From: Martensiomyces pterosporus
Taxonomy: Eukaryota; Kickxellomycota; Kickxellomycetes; Kickxellales; Kickxellaceae
NCBI GenBank assembly: GCA_025201845.1
Contig: MU603947.1
Coordinates: forward strand, 1 to 64,000
Direction of reading: 5' to 3'
DNA length: 64,000 bases
The notes beneath the pieces are model-generated. The model searched no databases and had not been told where the DNA came from. It saw only the letters and a program-made list of their open reading frames with translations. This document shows, piece after piece, positions 1 through 11,412 of this stretch (positions are counted from its first letter, which is position 1; each line of letters opens with the position of its first letter). The position numbers and the translations under genes are program-made.

Positions 1-278
1 TGATCCAGCAGTGTTGAATAAACCTCTATTTCTCCCAACCCTCTTGGATAATCGCAGCACTAGACAAATGCCAACTGTAGCAAAGTGCATTATATAGTGG
101 GCGGACCAGAAAGGGGCTTGATTAGACATGTGAACAGGCATTACGCGTTCAGCAGAATCGACGCAACAGTATCAGTGGACGTATTCATAGTAAAACAGTC
201 GGGCGTGAAAGAGTGCTAGAGAAGGATTGCAGTAAAAAGGCATACTTCAGACTAAATCGCATACAGCAAACCCAGGGG
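1..278. other. 3' flank of the 4E-T-like gene, no gene seen
   Basis: AT-richer sequence lying downstream of the minus-strand 4E-T-like gene. No open frame with protein-like composition, tRNA or repeat is visible. It probably holds the 3' UTR of that gene. Confidence 0.5.
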
Positions 279-3200
279 CTACTGCGGCACATGCTCACCG
301 GGCTGGGACATGGGCATGTGGCCATTTGTGCCCGGGGGCAGCGGCGCCCCTGTCGGAACGTTCGGGTAAGGCACTCCACTGGCAAAGGCATGGCCCTGGT
401 TGGGGGCCTGGGCGGGGTTGCTGGCATGGGGTGCGAGATGCGCGGGCGGGAGCGGTGGCGGGGCAGAGCCCATCTGGCCATACATCATGGCGGGCGGCAT
501 GTCAGACATCATCATCTTCATCAGCATCATCTGCTGGTGCTCGTTGATGGGGCCAGGCATCCCGTTCATCTGCGCCATTGGAACGCTGACGGGCGGCATG
601 CCGCCAAACATGCCCATGGGAGGCGGCACCATTCCGTACATCATTCCGGCAGGGAATCCGTGCGGCGGCGGCATCATCGGCATGGGCGGCATCTGGCCCT
701 GCATGGCAGAGGGGTGGATCATGCCAGGGATGATGTTGCTGTTAGGCGGCGGCATCATCATGTGCGGGTGTGGCGGCATGCCATGGCCCATCATGCTGTG
801 CGGTGACATCGCGTGCTGCATCTGCGAAAAGTCTGGTGCAGAAATAGGCCCTGGAGACGCAACGGAGCCTGCTGCTGCATGCAGAGCCTCTGGCGCAGCA
901 TGTGGTCCTGCCTTTTGAGGGTCCGCGCTCATCGGGTGCGGGCCACTATAGAGCGCCTCAGGGTTGCTAGCCCCAGAGGGAGCAGCAGCAGCAGTAGAGG
1001 CAGCCGCACGCATGCTTGGCGATGCCGCTGACTCCGCTGTCTCTTGCGTGGCGTTCGTCGTAGATGTATCTTCATCGTCTGCCTGTCCCAGATCAGTGTG
1101 CTTCTCGGTGCCCAGCGTGTCGATGCTGCCTCTCCGCAGAGAGCCTCCGTTGATCTCGCTAGGGACGCCCACGGAAGCCTGGACCGACAGAGACGATATC
1201 GATTGGTTGTCAAAGGGGCGCGACTTTACCGAAAGCGCAGGGAATCCTCGCTCCAATGTGTCGACAAGGTCGTTTGTGCCAAGCGTGTCATTTGTGATCA
1301 CCTGCGCTTCGCTATTCCCGCTAGTTGGTGATGGCCGGCCACGAGAAAGCTCCACGAGCCAGGACGGCAAGCTGCGAGCCGGGGTGGCTGAGCGTGACGA
1401 CGAGCCGCTCTCAGGGCGCTGCTTCGCTCCTCCTTGCGCTCCGCCATTTTGGACGCTTTTGCGGAACACAGAAGTCGGCACGATCCCACGCAGGGCCTCG
1501 TTGATGGGCGCTGGGCTGGCCGGCTTTTGCTGGTGTGTCAATGCAGCTGCCGCAGTGGGCGACAGGCTTTGAGCGCTTGATGATGGCGGCATAGCCGCGG
1601 CATCCAAGTTGCCAGCTAGACCACCAGCTGCGGTTGAGGCGGCCTTTTCATCATTCAGGCGAGCACTGTTCACTGTGGGTGCTGCAAGTGCATCAGGAGC
1701 CGTGCTAGCCACCTGGCTGTTTCCGTCGCCTACCGGCACCGTGACTTGTGCGACGGCACCAGCCATACCCGCATGGTTGAACAGATCGGCTTCGCTCCCT
1801 GACGGAGGCGCCGCAACGTCAGCCTGCACATGGGGTGTCCAGCCATTGTGGCCGCCAACGCTGACCTTGCTGCCCAGAACCTTGAACAGTTTCGACAGCT
1901 GGTCGCCAGACTGCGGGTTGCTGCCACCCTTGACGGGGAGGGCCAGCGGGTTGCTATCCACTGCGGCAAACATGCCGATGCCAGCCGCCAGCGAGTGCTC
2001 CGCATTGTCTCCCGCCTGCTCGTTAGACGAAAACAGCCGTAGGAACCTCGAGCCACGAGAGGCGGCGCCATCAGCCTCTGCTGGTGGATGGCTAACTGCC
2101 GGGCTGCTCAGGTATGCATTCGGCTCTCCCGCGTGCTCCTTCATGCGCCGCTTCCACTCCTCCATATCCTGCATTTTCTTGACGCTCTGGCTTTCGTCAT
2201 AAGTAATCTCGTCGTCCATCCACTCTGGCTGGCTCTGGTCGTCGTTAAGAGCTGGCTCACTCTCTCGTTGCGGATACTGAGCGCCTCTTACGGGGCCAGA
2301 CGACCTCCACGAGGCTGCGCCAAGCCGGCCACTTTCGTGGTTGCTTGAGCGGCGTGCTGGCGACTGCCCATTGTATCCGCTACCAAGTCTGCCCTGTCCC
2401 ATTCGCGCGTTACCAGTGCCCAGATGCGAGGGACCGCCCTTTGAGTTATGGCCGTTAGCTGTGCGCGGATCAATGTGCGGGATATCGGCAGCGCTGATGC
2501 TGCCACCAACGGCAGCCCTGGGCACACCGAAGACACGCTGCGACGAACTTTGCGCGCGGAATGGCTGGTCAAGTGGCCTTTGGGGCGCAAGCACAATATC
2601 TATCGAGTGTGTGTGTGGGAGACAGGCAACAAATGGCGTATCAGCAATGTAGCGAGGCCAGCGGCGGTGTCTTGTTACAAAGGGCACGCCATCCATCTCT
2701 GAACCCACTGGCATGTGCGCAACAAATGCCGTACATGGAGTGGTAGGCGGAGAGAAAAAAAGCACGCATACCTTTTTGAGCTTTGCCAGCTGCATCGAGG
2801 CCGATAATGCCGCTGCCGCGAGCTTGCTGCTTGGAGTCGGATGAGCCCTGCGGGATGTCTGGGACCTTGACTTGCGAGCCGGGCCTACAAAAACGCCATC
2901 AGTTGCCAGGGCCAGTTGAGTAGGGCTGCCAAAACCGGTAGGGCCAGCTTCTTTGGAGCTAGGAGCAGACAAACATGTGGAGCGGGAGAGAAGCAGCACA
3001 GCGCAGCCTTACCTGAGGGGAGTAAATGGCGAAAGGGAGGTTGGTGTATGAATGAGCCTGCTGCTACGCAGGGCCAAAAGCTCGCTGGTGGTGTATCTGA
3101 TGACAGCAGCCTGGTGCTCCGGTGCCGCTTGGGACTGCGACTTGCGAGCACCCCTTCGAGCTTCAGCTGGCAAATGTCCTTCATCAGCGCTCTCGCCATT

Positions 3201-3401
3201 TCCAGATGATGAGGCAGATTTCGCAGCACCCTTGTTTGCAGATGGCACAGTCGAGTTTTGCTGGCGCGGATTGCTGGGGTCCCTATAGGATGTAGTTTGG
3301 CGCGGCGAGCGCGCTTGGGCCGCGGCATTCTCAAGGCCCTGTTCCTGGCCGCGTTTTCGGAAGCGCGCCGCTTCCCTTCGCTGAGATTCTCCTTGGTTCA
3401 T
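279..3401 (-). CDS. eIF4E-binding 4E-T-like protein, three exons
   Basis: Proposed exons on the minus strand are 3401-3013, 2884-2772 and 2599-279, joined by GT-AG introns in consistent phase, giving about 940 residues. Exon 1 carries RYTTSELLALR near residues 102-112, which fits the canonical eIF4E-binding motif Y-x4-L-hydrophobic and resembles the YTKEELL motif of animal 4E-T. A GSRFLRLFS segment near residue 350 resembles the GSRFSRWF stretch of 4E-T. The C-terminal third is extremely rich in Met, Pro and Gly with Gln/Asn, a low-complexity composition typical of P-body proteins. Known family members bind cap-bound eIF4E, repress translation and shuttle it to decay bodies. The family call rests on the motif plus the low-complexity tail, so an unrelated eIF4E-binding protein remains possible. 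The gene is divergent from EMC3. Confidence 0.68.
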
Positions 3402-3991
3402 AGACGAGGAATGAAAAGACAGCTGCTTCTTATGCTAGCGCAGGCTGGATTGAGACGTGCGTGTGGGGGCTGTGTGTTGCTTTGTTGGGTAGGCAAAGGT
3501 GGGCGTAATTGGAAAGTAGACAAAAGTACTTGCTTCAGCAGAGGGGAGAAGTGCGGTGGAGGCGTGAGGCGTAGAGCTGGCGCGCTAAGGACTCGCCAGC
3601 AGCGTTGGTGCTGCACAGCAGCGAGCGCTTGGCTGTCGGGTCAAGCCGTCAAGCCGCGTTGAGCACTACGGGCAGCAAGGCTGGCGAGCTGCTGGGCTGA
3701 TTGCGAAGGCTGGGGCAGGGAGGCGAGGCGCTTTTGTTGTTCGGCAGCACCGCTGTCTATTTGTGCTGTCTCTCCCCGTCTCTTTTCCAGCATACACACC
3801 GTTATTATATCCACACACAGCCCTTTTGTTCGTCAGGATGAGTGGACTAGCAGACAAGTACGCATTGGATTCCTTCAAGATGCACGGGCTACATGCGCGT
3901 TTTGTGGTCCAGCTTGCGAGCAGCGCTACTAATCAGCACGGTAATTGCGGCTCTGTCCTCTGTGCATGTTTGTAGCACCACCGACCAAGCA
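3402..3991. other. divergent promoter region, 4E-T-like gene / EMC3
   Basis: This spacer separates two divergently read genes. It contains a short open frame at 3838-3975 (45 codons, starting MSGLADKY) just upstream of the EMC3 start. It has the position of an upstream ORF or an alternative 5' exon. No TATA box or other clear element is seen. Confidence 0.4.
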
Positions 3992-4901
3992 ATGTTCCTG
4001 GATCCAGGTAAGCAGACATCGCCATTTGGTGCTGCAGCAGCGTGCCAGTGCTCTCGCTTGCACGCACTCTCTAAACACTTGCACATGCTGCGCGAAATTG
4101 CGACCTCTTTTCTTCTATGCATTAGCCATTCGCGACTGGGTCCTGTTTCCTATCACGGTTATAATGGTCTTGGTGGGTGTGTTTAGGCATCAGCTAACCA
4201 TTCTTATGACTGGTGAGCCGCCCAAGCCGGAGCTCAAGGACATTCGGCAAGGCAAGGCGCTCATGCGCGGCCAGCTGCTGGCTCAGAACAACTCGTACAT
4301 CCCGACGCCAGCGTTTATTGAGCGGAAAAAGTATCTCTGCCAGGCGTACGAGGATGGCGTTTACTTGAAGAACAAGGCAAGCAAGGAGCAGAGCGCTGCA
4401 AACCTGATGGCGGACCCAAAGAACATGGAGGTCATGATGGACGGCATGAAGAAGCAGATGATGGGCATTGTGCCTCAGACCCTGATCATGGGCTGGATCC
4501 AGTTCTTCTTCTCTGGGTTTATCCTCATCAAGCTCCCCTTCCCGCTGGGTGTTCGGTTTAAGCAGATGCTCCAGTCAGGGATCATGACACCAAACATGGA
4601 CGTCAAGTGGGTCTCGTCGCTGTCCTGGTATTTTATTAACTTGTTTGGGCTGCGGGGCGTGTTTTCGCTCATTCTCGGCGGCGAGAATTCTGCGGATGGA
4701 ACCCGCGACATGACAGCAATGAGCACGATGGGTGCGATGGGGCAGCAGCCAGGACAGCCCCAGGACTTTAACAAGCAGTTCCTTGGTATGAAGGACAGCC
4801 TGTCGATCATCTACCACGAGTGGGATCTTGACAACATCGAGCAGCGCGTCCTTGTCAAGTACGGCAAGCAGGCACGCGTGTTCAAGTCGTCGCGCAAGTA
4901 G
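3992..4901 (+). CDS. EMC3: ER membrane protein complex subunit 3 (EMC3)
   Basis: Two exons, 3992-4007 and 4126-4901, with intron GTAAGC...TTAG, give about 263 residues, close to the roughly 260 of known EMC3 proteins. The tiny first exon codes MFLDP and splices in phase to AIRDWVLFPI, matching the EMC3 amino end (short lumenal leader, then the first membrane helix). Further EMC3 hallmarks are RHQLTILM after helix 1, a long cytosolic helix pair around LLAQNNSYIP, and the hydrophobic QTLIMGWIQFFFSGFILIKLPFPLG segment region with the LPFPL turn. EMC3 belongs to the Oxa1 superfamily and forms the insertase core of the ER membrane complex for tail-anchored and multi-pass proteins. The start was chosen from the homology and splice phase; a longer frame running in from upstream is intron sequence. 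Confidence 0.92.
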
Positions 4902-5224
4902 GAACGGCTCTGTGTCTGCAGTGGCCCTGTACTCACGAAAACGATGCCTGCCTGCCCCAGCCCCCTTTCTCCCTTTCTTTTCGAGGCGCCTTGGCCAGCA
5001 ACGCTTTTTCCTTTGCGCATGCCTTTGTATCAGCTTTCCAATACACAGCCGCATGGTCGCATGCCCATGCTTCTGAGGCGTCGGTGGCAACCCATACTGG
5101 CCAAGCACCGGGCTTATGTATAGAATCGCTAAACTGCTGTGCAGACACGCCGCGCAGTGCTTCAAACCACCTTGCTCGCTTTACTTATACACGCTACGCT
5201 GATACGCTGCTGTGCTGCACCACG
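4902..5224. other. spacer between EMC3 and PLP2
   Basis: About 320 bp holding the EMC3 3' end and PLP2 promoter. It is open in one frame with the PLP2 coding frame, but the translation has no protein-like homology to the phosducin family and precedes the natural PLP2 start. No distinct element is recognised. Confidence 0.4.
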
Positions 5225-5932
5225 ATGAACCCCGACGAAGACACTGAGTGGAATGACATCCTGCGGAAGCATGGGATTCTCCCAAAGCAAGTCAAGATCA
5301 CGCAGAACGACATCTACGACCAGGCGGTGGAGATGGCACAGGAGGAGGAGAACAGGCGCCTAGAGAAGCTTGATATTGACGAGCTGGACGAGCTTGAGGA
5401 CGAAGAGGACGACCAGATTCTCGAGCACTATCGCCAGCAGCGCATGGCGGAAATGAGGGCTCAGCTGGAAAAGGAGAAATTCGGCGAGCTGGTGCAGATA
5501 TCCGAGCCTGACTATAAGAGGGAAGTCACCGAGGCAAGCAAGGACACATGGATTGCTGTGCATCTGTTCCGTGACAGCATCCCCGAATGCAAGCTGATGA
5601 ACAGGTATCTGTCAGAGCTTGCGCAGGAGTACCGCTCAACAAAGTTTGTGAAGATCATCTCTGTCGAGTGCATCCACAACTACCCAGACGCAAACTTGCC
5701 CACGCTGCTTGTTTATGGAAAGGGCGACATGCGCGGCCAGCTCGTGCGCCTCGATAGGTTTGGCGGTCTACGCACAAAGAAGAAGGATGTTGAGGGCTAC
5801 TTGAAAGGCCTGGGTGCAATCGACCCGAGCCAAAAGAGAGCGCTCCCTAACGCCGACGGGGGCTCTTCCGACGACAGCGACGGCGAGGACTCTCGGCAGG
5901 TGTATGTTGACCTAGGCAAGAGATTCGGCTAA
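5225..5932 (+). CDS. PLP2: phosducin-like protein 2 (PDCL3/Plp2 type)
   Basis: A single exon of 235 residues starting MNPDEDTEWNDILRKHGILP, the characteristic N-terminus of the PDCL3/Plp2 group of phosducin-like proteins. Residues 1-85 are helical and acidic (EEENRRLEKLDIDELDELED). From about residue 95 a thioredoxin-like fold follows, with SKDTWIAVHLFRDSIPECKLMNRYL and NLPTLLVYGKGDMRGQLVRLDRFGG. The protein lacks a redox CxxC, as is usual for the family. Plp2 homologues bind the CCT/TRiC chaperonin and are needed for actin and tubulin folding. The acidic SSDDSDGED C-terminal tail is also typical. The frame remains open upstream, but the ATG used here matches the family start. Confidence 0.93.
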   Translation: MNPDEDTEWNDILRKHGILPKQVKITQNDIYDQAVEMAQEEENRRLEKLDIDELDELEDEEDDQILEHYRQQRMAEMRAQLEKEKFGELVQISEPDYKREVTEASKDTWIAVHLFRDSIPECKLMNRYLSELAQEYRSTKFVKIISVECIHNYPDANLPTLLVYGKGDMRGQLVRLDRFGGLRTKKKDVEGYLKGLGAIDPSQKRALPNADGGSSDDSDGEDSRQVYVDLGKRFG

Positions 5933-5950
5933 AGGCCTTGCAGTAACCCA

Positions 5951-5956
5951 AATAAA
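5951..5956 (+). terminator. AATAAA polyadenylation signal of PLP2
   Basis: A perfect AATAAA lies 19 bp after the PLP2 stop, in the 163-bp spacer between two convergent genes. Position and sequence suit a poly(A) signal. Confidence 0.5.
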
Positions 5957-6095
5957 TTGCCATCGATGTGTGGGCACCTCAGCCCTGTCCCTCATAGTCA
6001 TTGGCACGCCATGAGGGCCTCCAGGAAATGGCATTTTGGTTGGCTGTTCATTTATTAGAGGAAAACCAGAGCGCAGCTAGATAGACGTGCATCGG

Positions 6096-6792
6096 CTACA
6101 TGTCAAAGTTCAGAATCATTGGGCCAGCGATTTCGCGTGCGCACTCAGTACCAGCTAGTGCAGAAACAACCCTTAGCGCAAACTCAAAGGCCGTTCCTGG
6201 GCCGCGACTTGTGATCAGGTTGTTATCGACAACGACACGGTGCTCCTTGTAGGCAAAGCCGCTCTCGAGCTGGTCCCTCACACTTGGGTGCGACGTGATC
6301 TGTAGCGGGCTGGCTACCTTGCTCTGAATGCCAGCAGACCTGATGGCGAGGCTACCTGCACAAATGGCGGCAACGACCTTGTTTTGTGCATAAAAGTCGG
6401 CAAGGATGGACTTTACCTGCGCATTCTGCGACAGCGTTGCAGCACTGCCAGCGCCGCCAGGGACAATCGCTGCGTCATACGTCTCGATTTTAGCAGAGTC
6501 ATCACCCAAGTAAGCATCTGGCACCAGCCGGACATGGCGGCTGCACGTGATATAGCTGCCGTCAGCCTCAACTGCTAGGACAAGCACCTCGATTCCAGCA
6601 CGGCGAAGGACGTCGACTATACGGACTTCAGACAGCATTGCAGCAAAGGTGCTTGAGAACTGTGGCAGCTGTGCGGACCCAGCTTGCATTGCTTGCACTG
6701 CTCGCTCGCTTCGTCTACTTACTTGCAATAACCGCCTCCATTTCCTCTGTGCCGTTTGCGACAAACACGATTGCCTTTTTGCTCTGCGCCAT
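6096..6792 (-). CDS. DJ-1/PfpI family protein
   Basis: Two exons, 6792-6723 and 6616-6096 on the minus strand, with intron GTAAGT...ATAG in phase, give 196 residues (human DJ-1 has 189). The splice restores the block EEMEAVIAIDVLRRAGIEV, equal to the DJ-1 N-terminus. The likely active-site set is present: Glu19 (EEME), nucleophilic Cys109 in AAICAGS at the nucleophile elbow, and His133 in TSHPSV. The GPGTAFEFAL motif and the AIVPGG loop are also conserved. DJ-1 proteins are cytosolic or mitochondrial dimers linked to oxidative-stress protection and glyoxalase/deglycase-type chemistry. The sequence is closer to animal-type DJ-1 than to yeast Hsp31. Its stop codon faces PLP2 tail to tail. Confidence 0.92.
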
Positions 6793-6988
6793 GATGGCCA
6801 TGCAAATTGGTACGACTAGTTTAAACAGGGTAGCGAGAACAAGCAAGTATAAAGAGAGAAAGAGAAGGCAGTGGCAGCAGCACGCCCGCGCCACCACTTG
6901 AACAAGCGGCGCCAGCAACTGCAGGTGTGGGTGAGAACAGGGTGGGGGGTTAGGGCTTTGGCAGGCGGTCGCCGAACAATGAGCGCGC

Positions 6989-9900
6989 CTAGTCTGATTC
7001 ATCCGAGTCGCTCGTGCCTGCTTGTATGCGGGCAGTGGAAAAGGCGGGCTTGCTTTTGCTGGCTCCAGGCGCCGGGCGGATCATTGGCACGGAGAACTTG
7101 ACTGCCTGGGGATTCTGCGCAGCTGCCTGCTTGCCTGCTGTAATTCCAAGCAGGCTACGCATGCGGGAAAGATTGAGCTTTCGCTTTTTCTTCGCTGCAG
7201 CCAGTGGCTCTTCTGCAGGCGCAGCAGCCGGTACTTCAGCAGTCGATGGCGTGTTGCTCTCGCTGGCAGCGCTGTTCTTTGGCCGCCTTGCCGATGCTGC
7301 CAGGGCACGCTTGCGCTTAGGCGACGGCTTCTTTGTGGGTTCAGCGGGTTGCTGCTGCTGCTGCTGCTGCTCCGGCGGATCAGCAGCTTCTTCAGCGTCT
7401 ACGCGCCCCTTACGGCGTCGCGACCTGTTGCTGCCAGTGCTGGGCTTTCGAGGCGCATCCGCTTCCACGAGCAGGACCTCATCACTAGCACCCGGTGCAG
7501 CCGTGCGCTTTCTGCGTGCAGGCATTGTTCGCAGCTCAGCGTCTAGCTCCTCAACAGATCTCCGGGTCCTTAATGATGCACGCCTTGATGCCCGCTGTGC
7601 TTGGGGCTCTGCAGGGTGCGGTGGTTTGAACGATATCTCAGAATCATCGCTCTCCCCGCCATCTGAGTGACTGGCGGCATCTGCCACTGGCGGCTCCTGG
7701 TGTAAGGATGAGCGCGTTGTCTGTGCTGGTGCCGACTTTTGCGCATGCAGTGCAGAGCAGCCATCGTCGCTTTGGTCCTCGTTGTCGGAGTCTACGTAGC
7801 TTGTGCGCATGCCTCGTCCTCTGGTTGCACGCCTTGCTGTAACGGATGAGCTGCTGCTCTTTGGCACAGGCTCGGCATCTCCTCCATCGCTAGCCGACTT
7901 GGATGCTTCATCCGTGTCGGCAAATGAGACCGACTTTGCCAAAGATGTCTTCTTGGGCTGTGCCTTACGGCGTGCAGGTTTCTGAGGCTTTCTTTTACTG
8001 GTGGTTGTCGATTTGGATGTAGAGCCGGATTCGTCCACAGCGGGTGCAGGCACCGCTTGCTGGGGTGGCTGCGCCAGTTCAGTTACAACACTGTCAGCTG
8101 CGAGTGGCTGGCTTGGCGGCGTACCTTGTTGCCGCTCGTCGTCAAGCATGACCTGGACATCGGCTGCATACTCGACAGCTTGTCTGAACTTGTCCTTAAG
8201 CTTCAGGTACTTTTGGTGGTTCCGCTCTTTTTCTTCTTCCCAGGCCGTCCACTGTGTTTCGCTTTCTTCGCGCAGCTCTGCCTCCCTGCGCTCGGCATGG
8301 GCAGCAGTCTGCTGTAGGCGCTTAATCTGCCTTTGAAGCTGCTCGTGCTCCTTCTTCCAAGCTGCCGTCTGCGCGCTGAGAGCAGACTGGTCCTCCTTGT
8401 CGATGAGCAGCTCGTCCACCCTGTCGACCAATTTTGCCTTCTCGGCCTCGAGTTTCCTGGTTGCTTTCTCTGCAAGGCGCACTTTGCTGGAAAGCTCTGC
8501 ATTGTCGCTAGCAGCCTGGCGCTGCGCCTCCTCAAGCTGGGACGAGAGATCCTTGATGGTCGACTGAAGACTCGACACCTCAGCGGTCTGAGAAACAGAT
8601 AGGGACTTTATCTCTGTCTCAAGCTGTGCCACCTTTGCACTGAGCTCCTTCGTCTTTTGCGTCGCAAAGCAAAGCTGTGTCTCAAGCTCCTCTGATTCCC
8701 CGGCGTGCCTGGACTCTAGGTCTTCCACAAACCGATCGTGCTCAAGGCTGTTTGACTTGATATTGGCTGTCAGCTCATCGATGCACTGGGATTTCTGGTG
8801 CAATAGCGTGTCGAGCTCGTCTGCTCTCTGTTTTAGGTCGGTGTTTTCGTCTGCCAGGTTTCCAAAGCGATCCTTAAGCACGCGGTAGGCACCGAGCAGC
8901 TCTTTATGCAGAACGTCAAGGCCACTATACGACTCTTGAAGACTCTCGTACAAGTCAAGCAGCCTGGTCTTTTCGTTCTCGGAAGCAGACATTTCGATTT
9001 CAGCACGCCTGATTTCGTCCTTTAGCGCAAGCCTCTCCGTTACAAGCTTTGCATTCTCCCACCTGGCATCGGCCTCCATCCCCTCGCTCTCCGATTTCAT
9101 GGCCTCCAGCGTCTGCTCAAGCGTCTGGCTCCTGTTTTGCCAGTGGCTGATTTCTTTGACAAGCGACTCGCGCTCCTCGCTGAAGTCCCGCTGGATATCG
9201 TCGAGGTCCTTTTCCAAGGACTCCCTTTCCTCCTGCGCGTCAGTGAGCTCGTCTTGGAAGCGGTACTTTTCGCTCTGGTAGTATTTGGCCTTTTCGTAGA
9301 AAAACACCACGCGGCGGTCAACAGCCCGGATGGTCTCCCGGGTTTTGAGCTTGCGGAGCGATTTGATGAGATCCACGGTAGCTCCGATGTCGGCGCAAGC
9401 CTCCTCATCCGCATTGAGGTGTATCACGAAGGCCGTCTTGCCCTCGCCATAGAGAAAGTCGCCCACAAGGTCTATTAGCGTGTTGCTCGGTATCGTTGCG
9501 CCAGTCAAAACAACATCGTTTGCCAAGAGATGAACCAGGCTAGAGAGAGATCTTGTGGATTGCTGCAGCTTTTGCAGAGACGCAGCCTTGCTGCAGCCCT
9601 GCTCGCCAGCGGGGCTGCCATTCGGCGACCAGTCCGCAATGTTAAGGTCGACTAGACAGAGATGGCCGTTGGTTGGAGCATCTTTCAAGCTCTCAAAGTG
9701 CAGCGACAGGATGAATGGGATGGTCGAGCCCTTTAGAATCTTCTCCTCGGTCACCTCCCAGTCATCCACCTCGTGCTGCAGATCAGCGAGGCCGTACGGT
9801 ATTTTGTCGAGGCTCACGTTGCGGTCGCGGTGGAAGTCGATGACCTTGCTGTCCGTCAAGCCAACAAAGGCATAAGTCATGCTCAGATCCGGATCAACTT

Positions 9901-10322
9901 CAGCCATGCTCTTGCCAATGCTGCGGCAGAATTCAGCCATGAACTTTTTGCGGTCATAGTCACTCAGCCGTGTAATTCCAGCCCCCGAGAGGAATAGCGC
10001 CGAAGTTCCACCTAAATGTGTGCCAGCACAATAGTAGCACTACAGATTAGTGCGGCTGCTGCACATCCACATGTGCACCTCCAATAGCGTGGAGCCGTGT
10101 GTTCTTACCCTCGACAGCATGACGAACGTAGTCTTGAAGCCCGCACCCAGAGAACAGCTTGGTGCTATCAGCCGTGCAGCCGTCAACGTAGACACGCTCA
10201 GAGGAGCCGCCAGCCATGGATGTGAAGTACTTGGAGGTGTCTCCTGGGCGTGCCATGCTGTGCTTGCCAACAAGGTTGACAAACACCTCTGCATTTTGGA
10301 GTTTCAAGTGCGCAGAGGTCAT
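6989..10322 (-). CDS. kinesin-like protein with a degenerate motor head, coiled coil and basic tail
   Basis: Two exons, 10322-10109 and 10011-6989 on the minus strand, with intron GTAAGA...TTTAG in phase, give about 1078 residues. Residues 1-340 align by eye with a kinesin head: VYVDGCTADSTKLFSGCGLQDYV matches the FDxVF...Q..V region, HLCLVDL matches switch II, and TIPSNTLIDLVGDFLYGEGKT matches the loop 12 / alpha5 region. The nucleotide-binding motifs are lost. The P-loop GQTGSGKT is replaced by LSGAGITRL, switch I SSRSH by KGSTIPF, and DLAGSE by DLNIAD. Residues of about 345-680 form a long coiled coil rich in E, K, Q and L. The tail is basic, Ser-rich and carries NLS-like clusters (KRKPQKP, KKKRKLNL). 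It would be a non-motor, probably nuclear or spindle protein. The kinesin link is inferred from motif order, not from a search. Confidence 0.7.
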
Positions 10323-10556
10323 GGTTGCTTGTATCGCAGTGTAGAGCCGCCGCTGTTCTATGTGCGAGAAATGGCAGTATTAAATAGACAGAGCGAGTGC
10401 GTCTGTGCGCTATTTCCCTGGAGCGACAACAAGCAATAGAGCAGGGAGAAGGGGGATTAGGTATCGACTCAAAATGCCGCAGCGAGTATGTAAACAAAAC
10501 TGCCAGGAATAATGCGCAAGAAAGGGATTGAGATATAAAAGAGGGGGCACACGAAA

Positions 10557-10581
10557 GGAGAGGAGAGGAGAGGAGAGGAGA
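10557..10581. repeat. (GGAGA)5 microsatellite
   Basis: Five perfect tandem copies of a 5-bp purine unit, about 235 bp upstream of the degenerate-kinesin start codon. Confidence 0.95.
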
Positions 10582-11215
10582 GGGAAGAAAAGAGCAAGCA
10601 ATAAACACGAGTGCGTGCTGAGTCCCGACCTGCCAGGCAGAGTTGCATCAATTTTTTCTGGTTTGTTTATTTACGTTTTGGCAGCCAATAGAGGCCGCCT
10701 GTGATCACGGGCATCGATCATGAAGGCCAGAGATGTGGATGTGTGTCCAGGAACTTTGCTGCATGCTGGAGGCACCAGCATATGATGCACCAGCCAGGTG
10801 GCAAGCAACAGCGACGTGTTGAAAATGCCGCCATGGTTTTGTGCTCGCTATTAGCTGGATGTCCTTAGGTATTTAGTACATATGGATGATGATGACGATT
10901 ACATGGCTGGATCTCCGCTGCCTTCGGCTACACACGAGCTGGCCAAAACTAGACAATGCGTTTGTTGTGCACATTGTCCTGAATAGTGTAGGTGAGAACA
11001 ATTGCCAGCCTTCTCAATTGGTGGTGCAAACAGAATGGCCGTCTATCTAGCACCGCAACTATGCCTTATCCGCTTTACCCATCCATTTGCGCATTTCCTT
11101 CGTTCCGTTTGCTCTTTCGCTCTTTTGCCTCCCTTCTCGCACACTCCATATTACTGCCATCGTCATATATTTTCTACCTTGCCCTCATCCCTATCATCCT
11201 CTCTTTCCGTTCTAC

Positions 11216-11237
11216 CTCTCTCTCTCTCTCTCTCTCT
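11216..11237. repeat. (CT)11 dinucleotide repeat
   Basis: Eleven perfect CT units followed closely by TTTATTCATAG. Such a tract could serve as the polypyrimidine run of a 3' splice site on the plus strand. Confidence 0.95.
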
Positions 11238-11412
11238 GTTTATTCATAGGCACCACCATCTCCTTACAGCAGCCGCCCCCTGCATCTGGCGCCCCCACCT
11301 CAGATATACGGCACATTCGCCTTTCTTTTGACGACGCGCACGACCGAGAGCCACTTGGCACAGCGCACCAAAAAAAGCAGCACCTACGGGGTAATACCAT
11401 CGCTGGTGCCAG

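Larger units (their letters stand above)
10323..11412. other. spacer with CCAAT-like sites and possible 5' exons of the next gene
   Basis: No complete gene is supported. A short frame at 10882 begins MDDDDYMAGSPLP and runs 34 codons. A GTGAGA donor at 10992 and a polypyrimidine run ending in a TAG acceptor at 11249 would make a plausible 258-bp intron. These may be untranslated or coding 5' exons of the hypothetical gene downstream, but no reading frame connects them convincingly. Confidence 0.35.

Noticed and set aside
213..806. 197-codon plus-strand frame opposite the 4E-T-like gene
   Set aside because: A His/Arg-rich translation arising from the complement of the Met/Pro-rich tail of the real gene.
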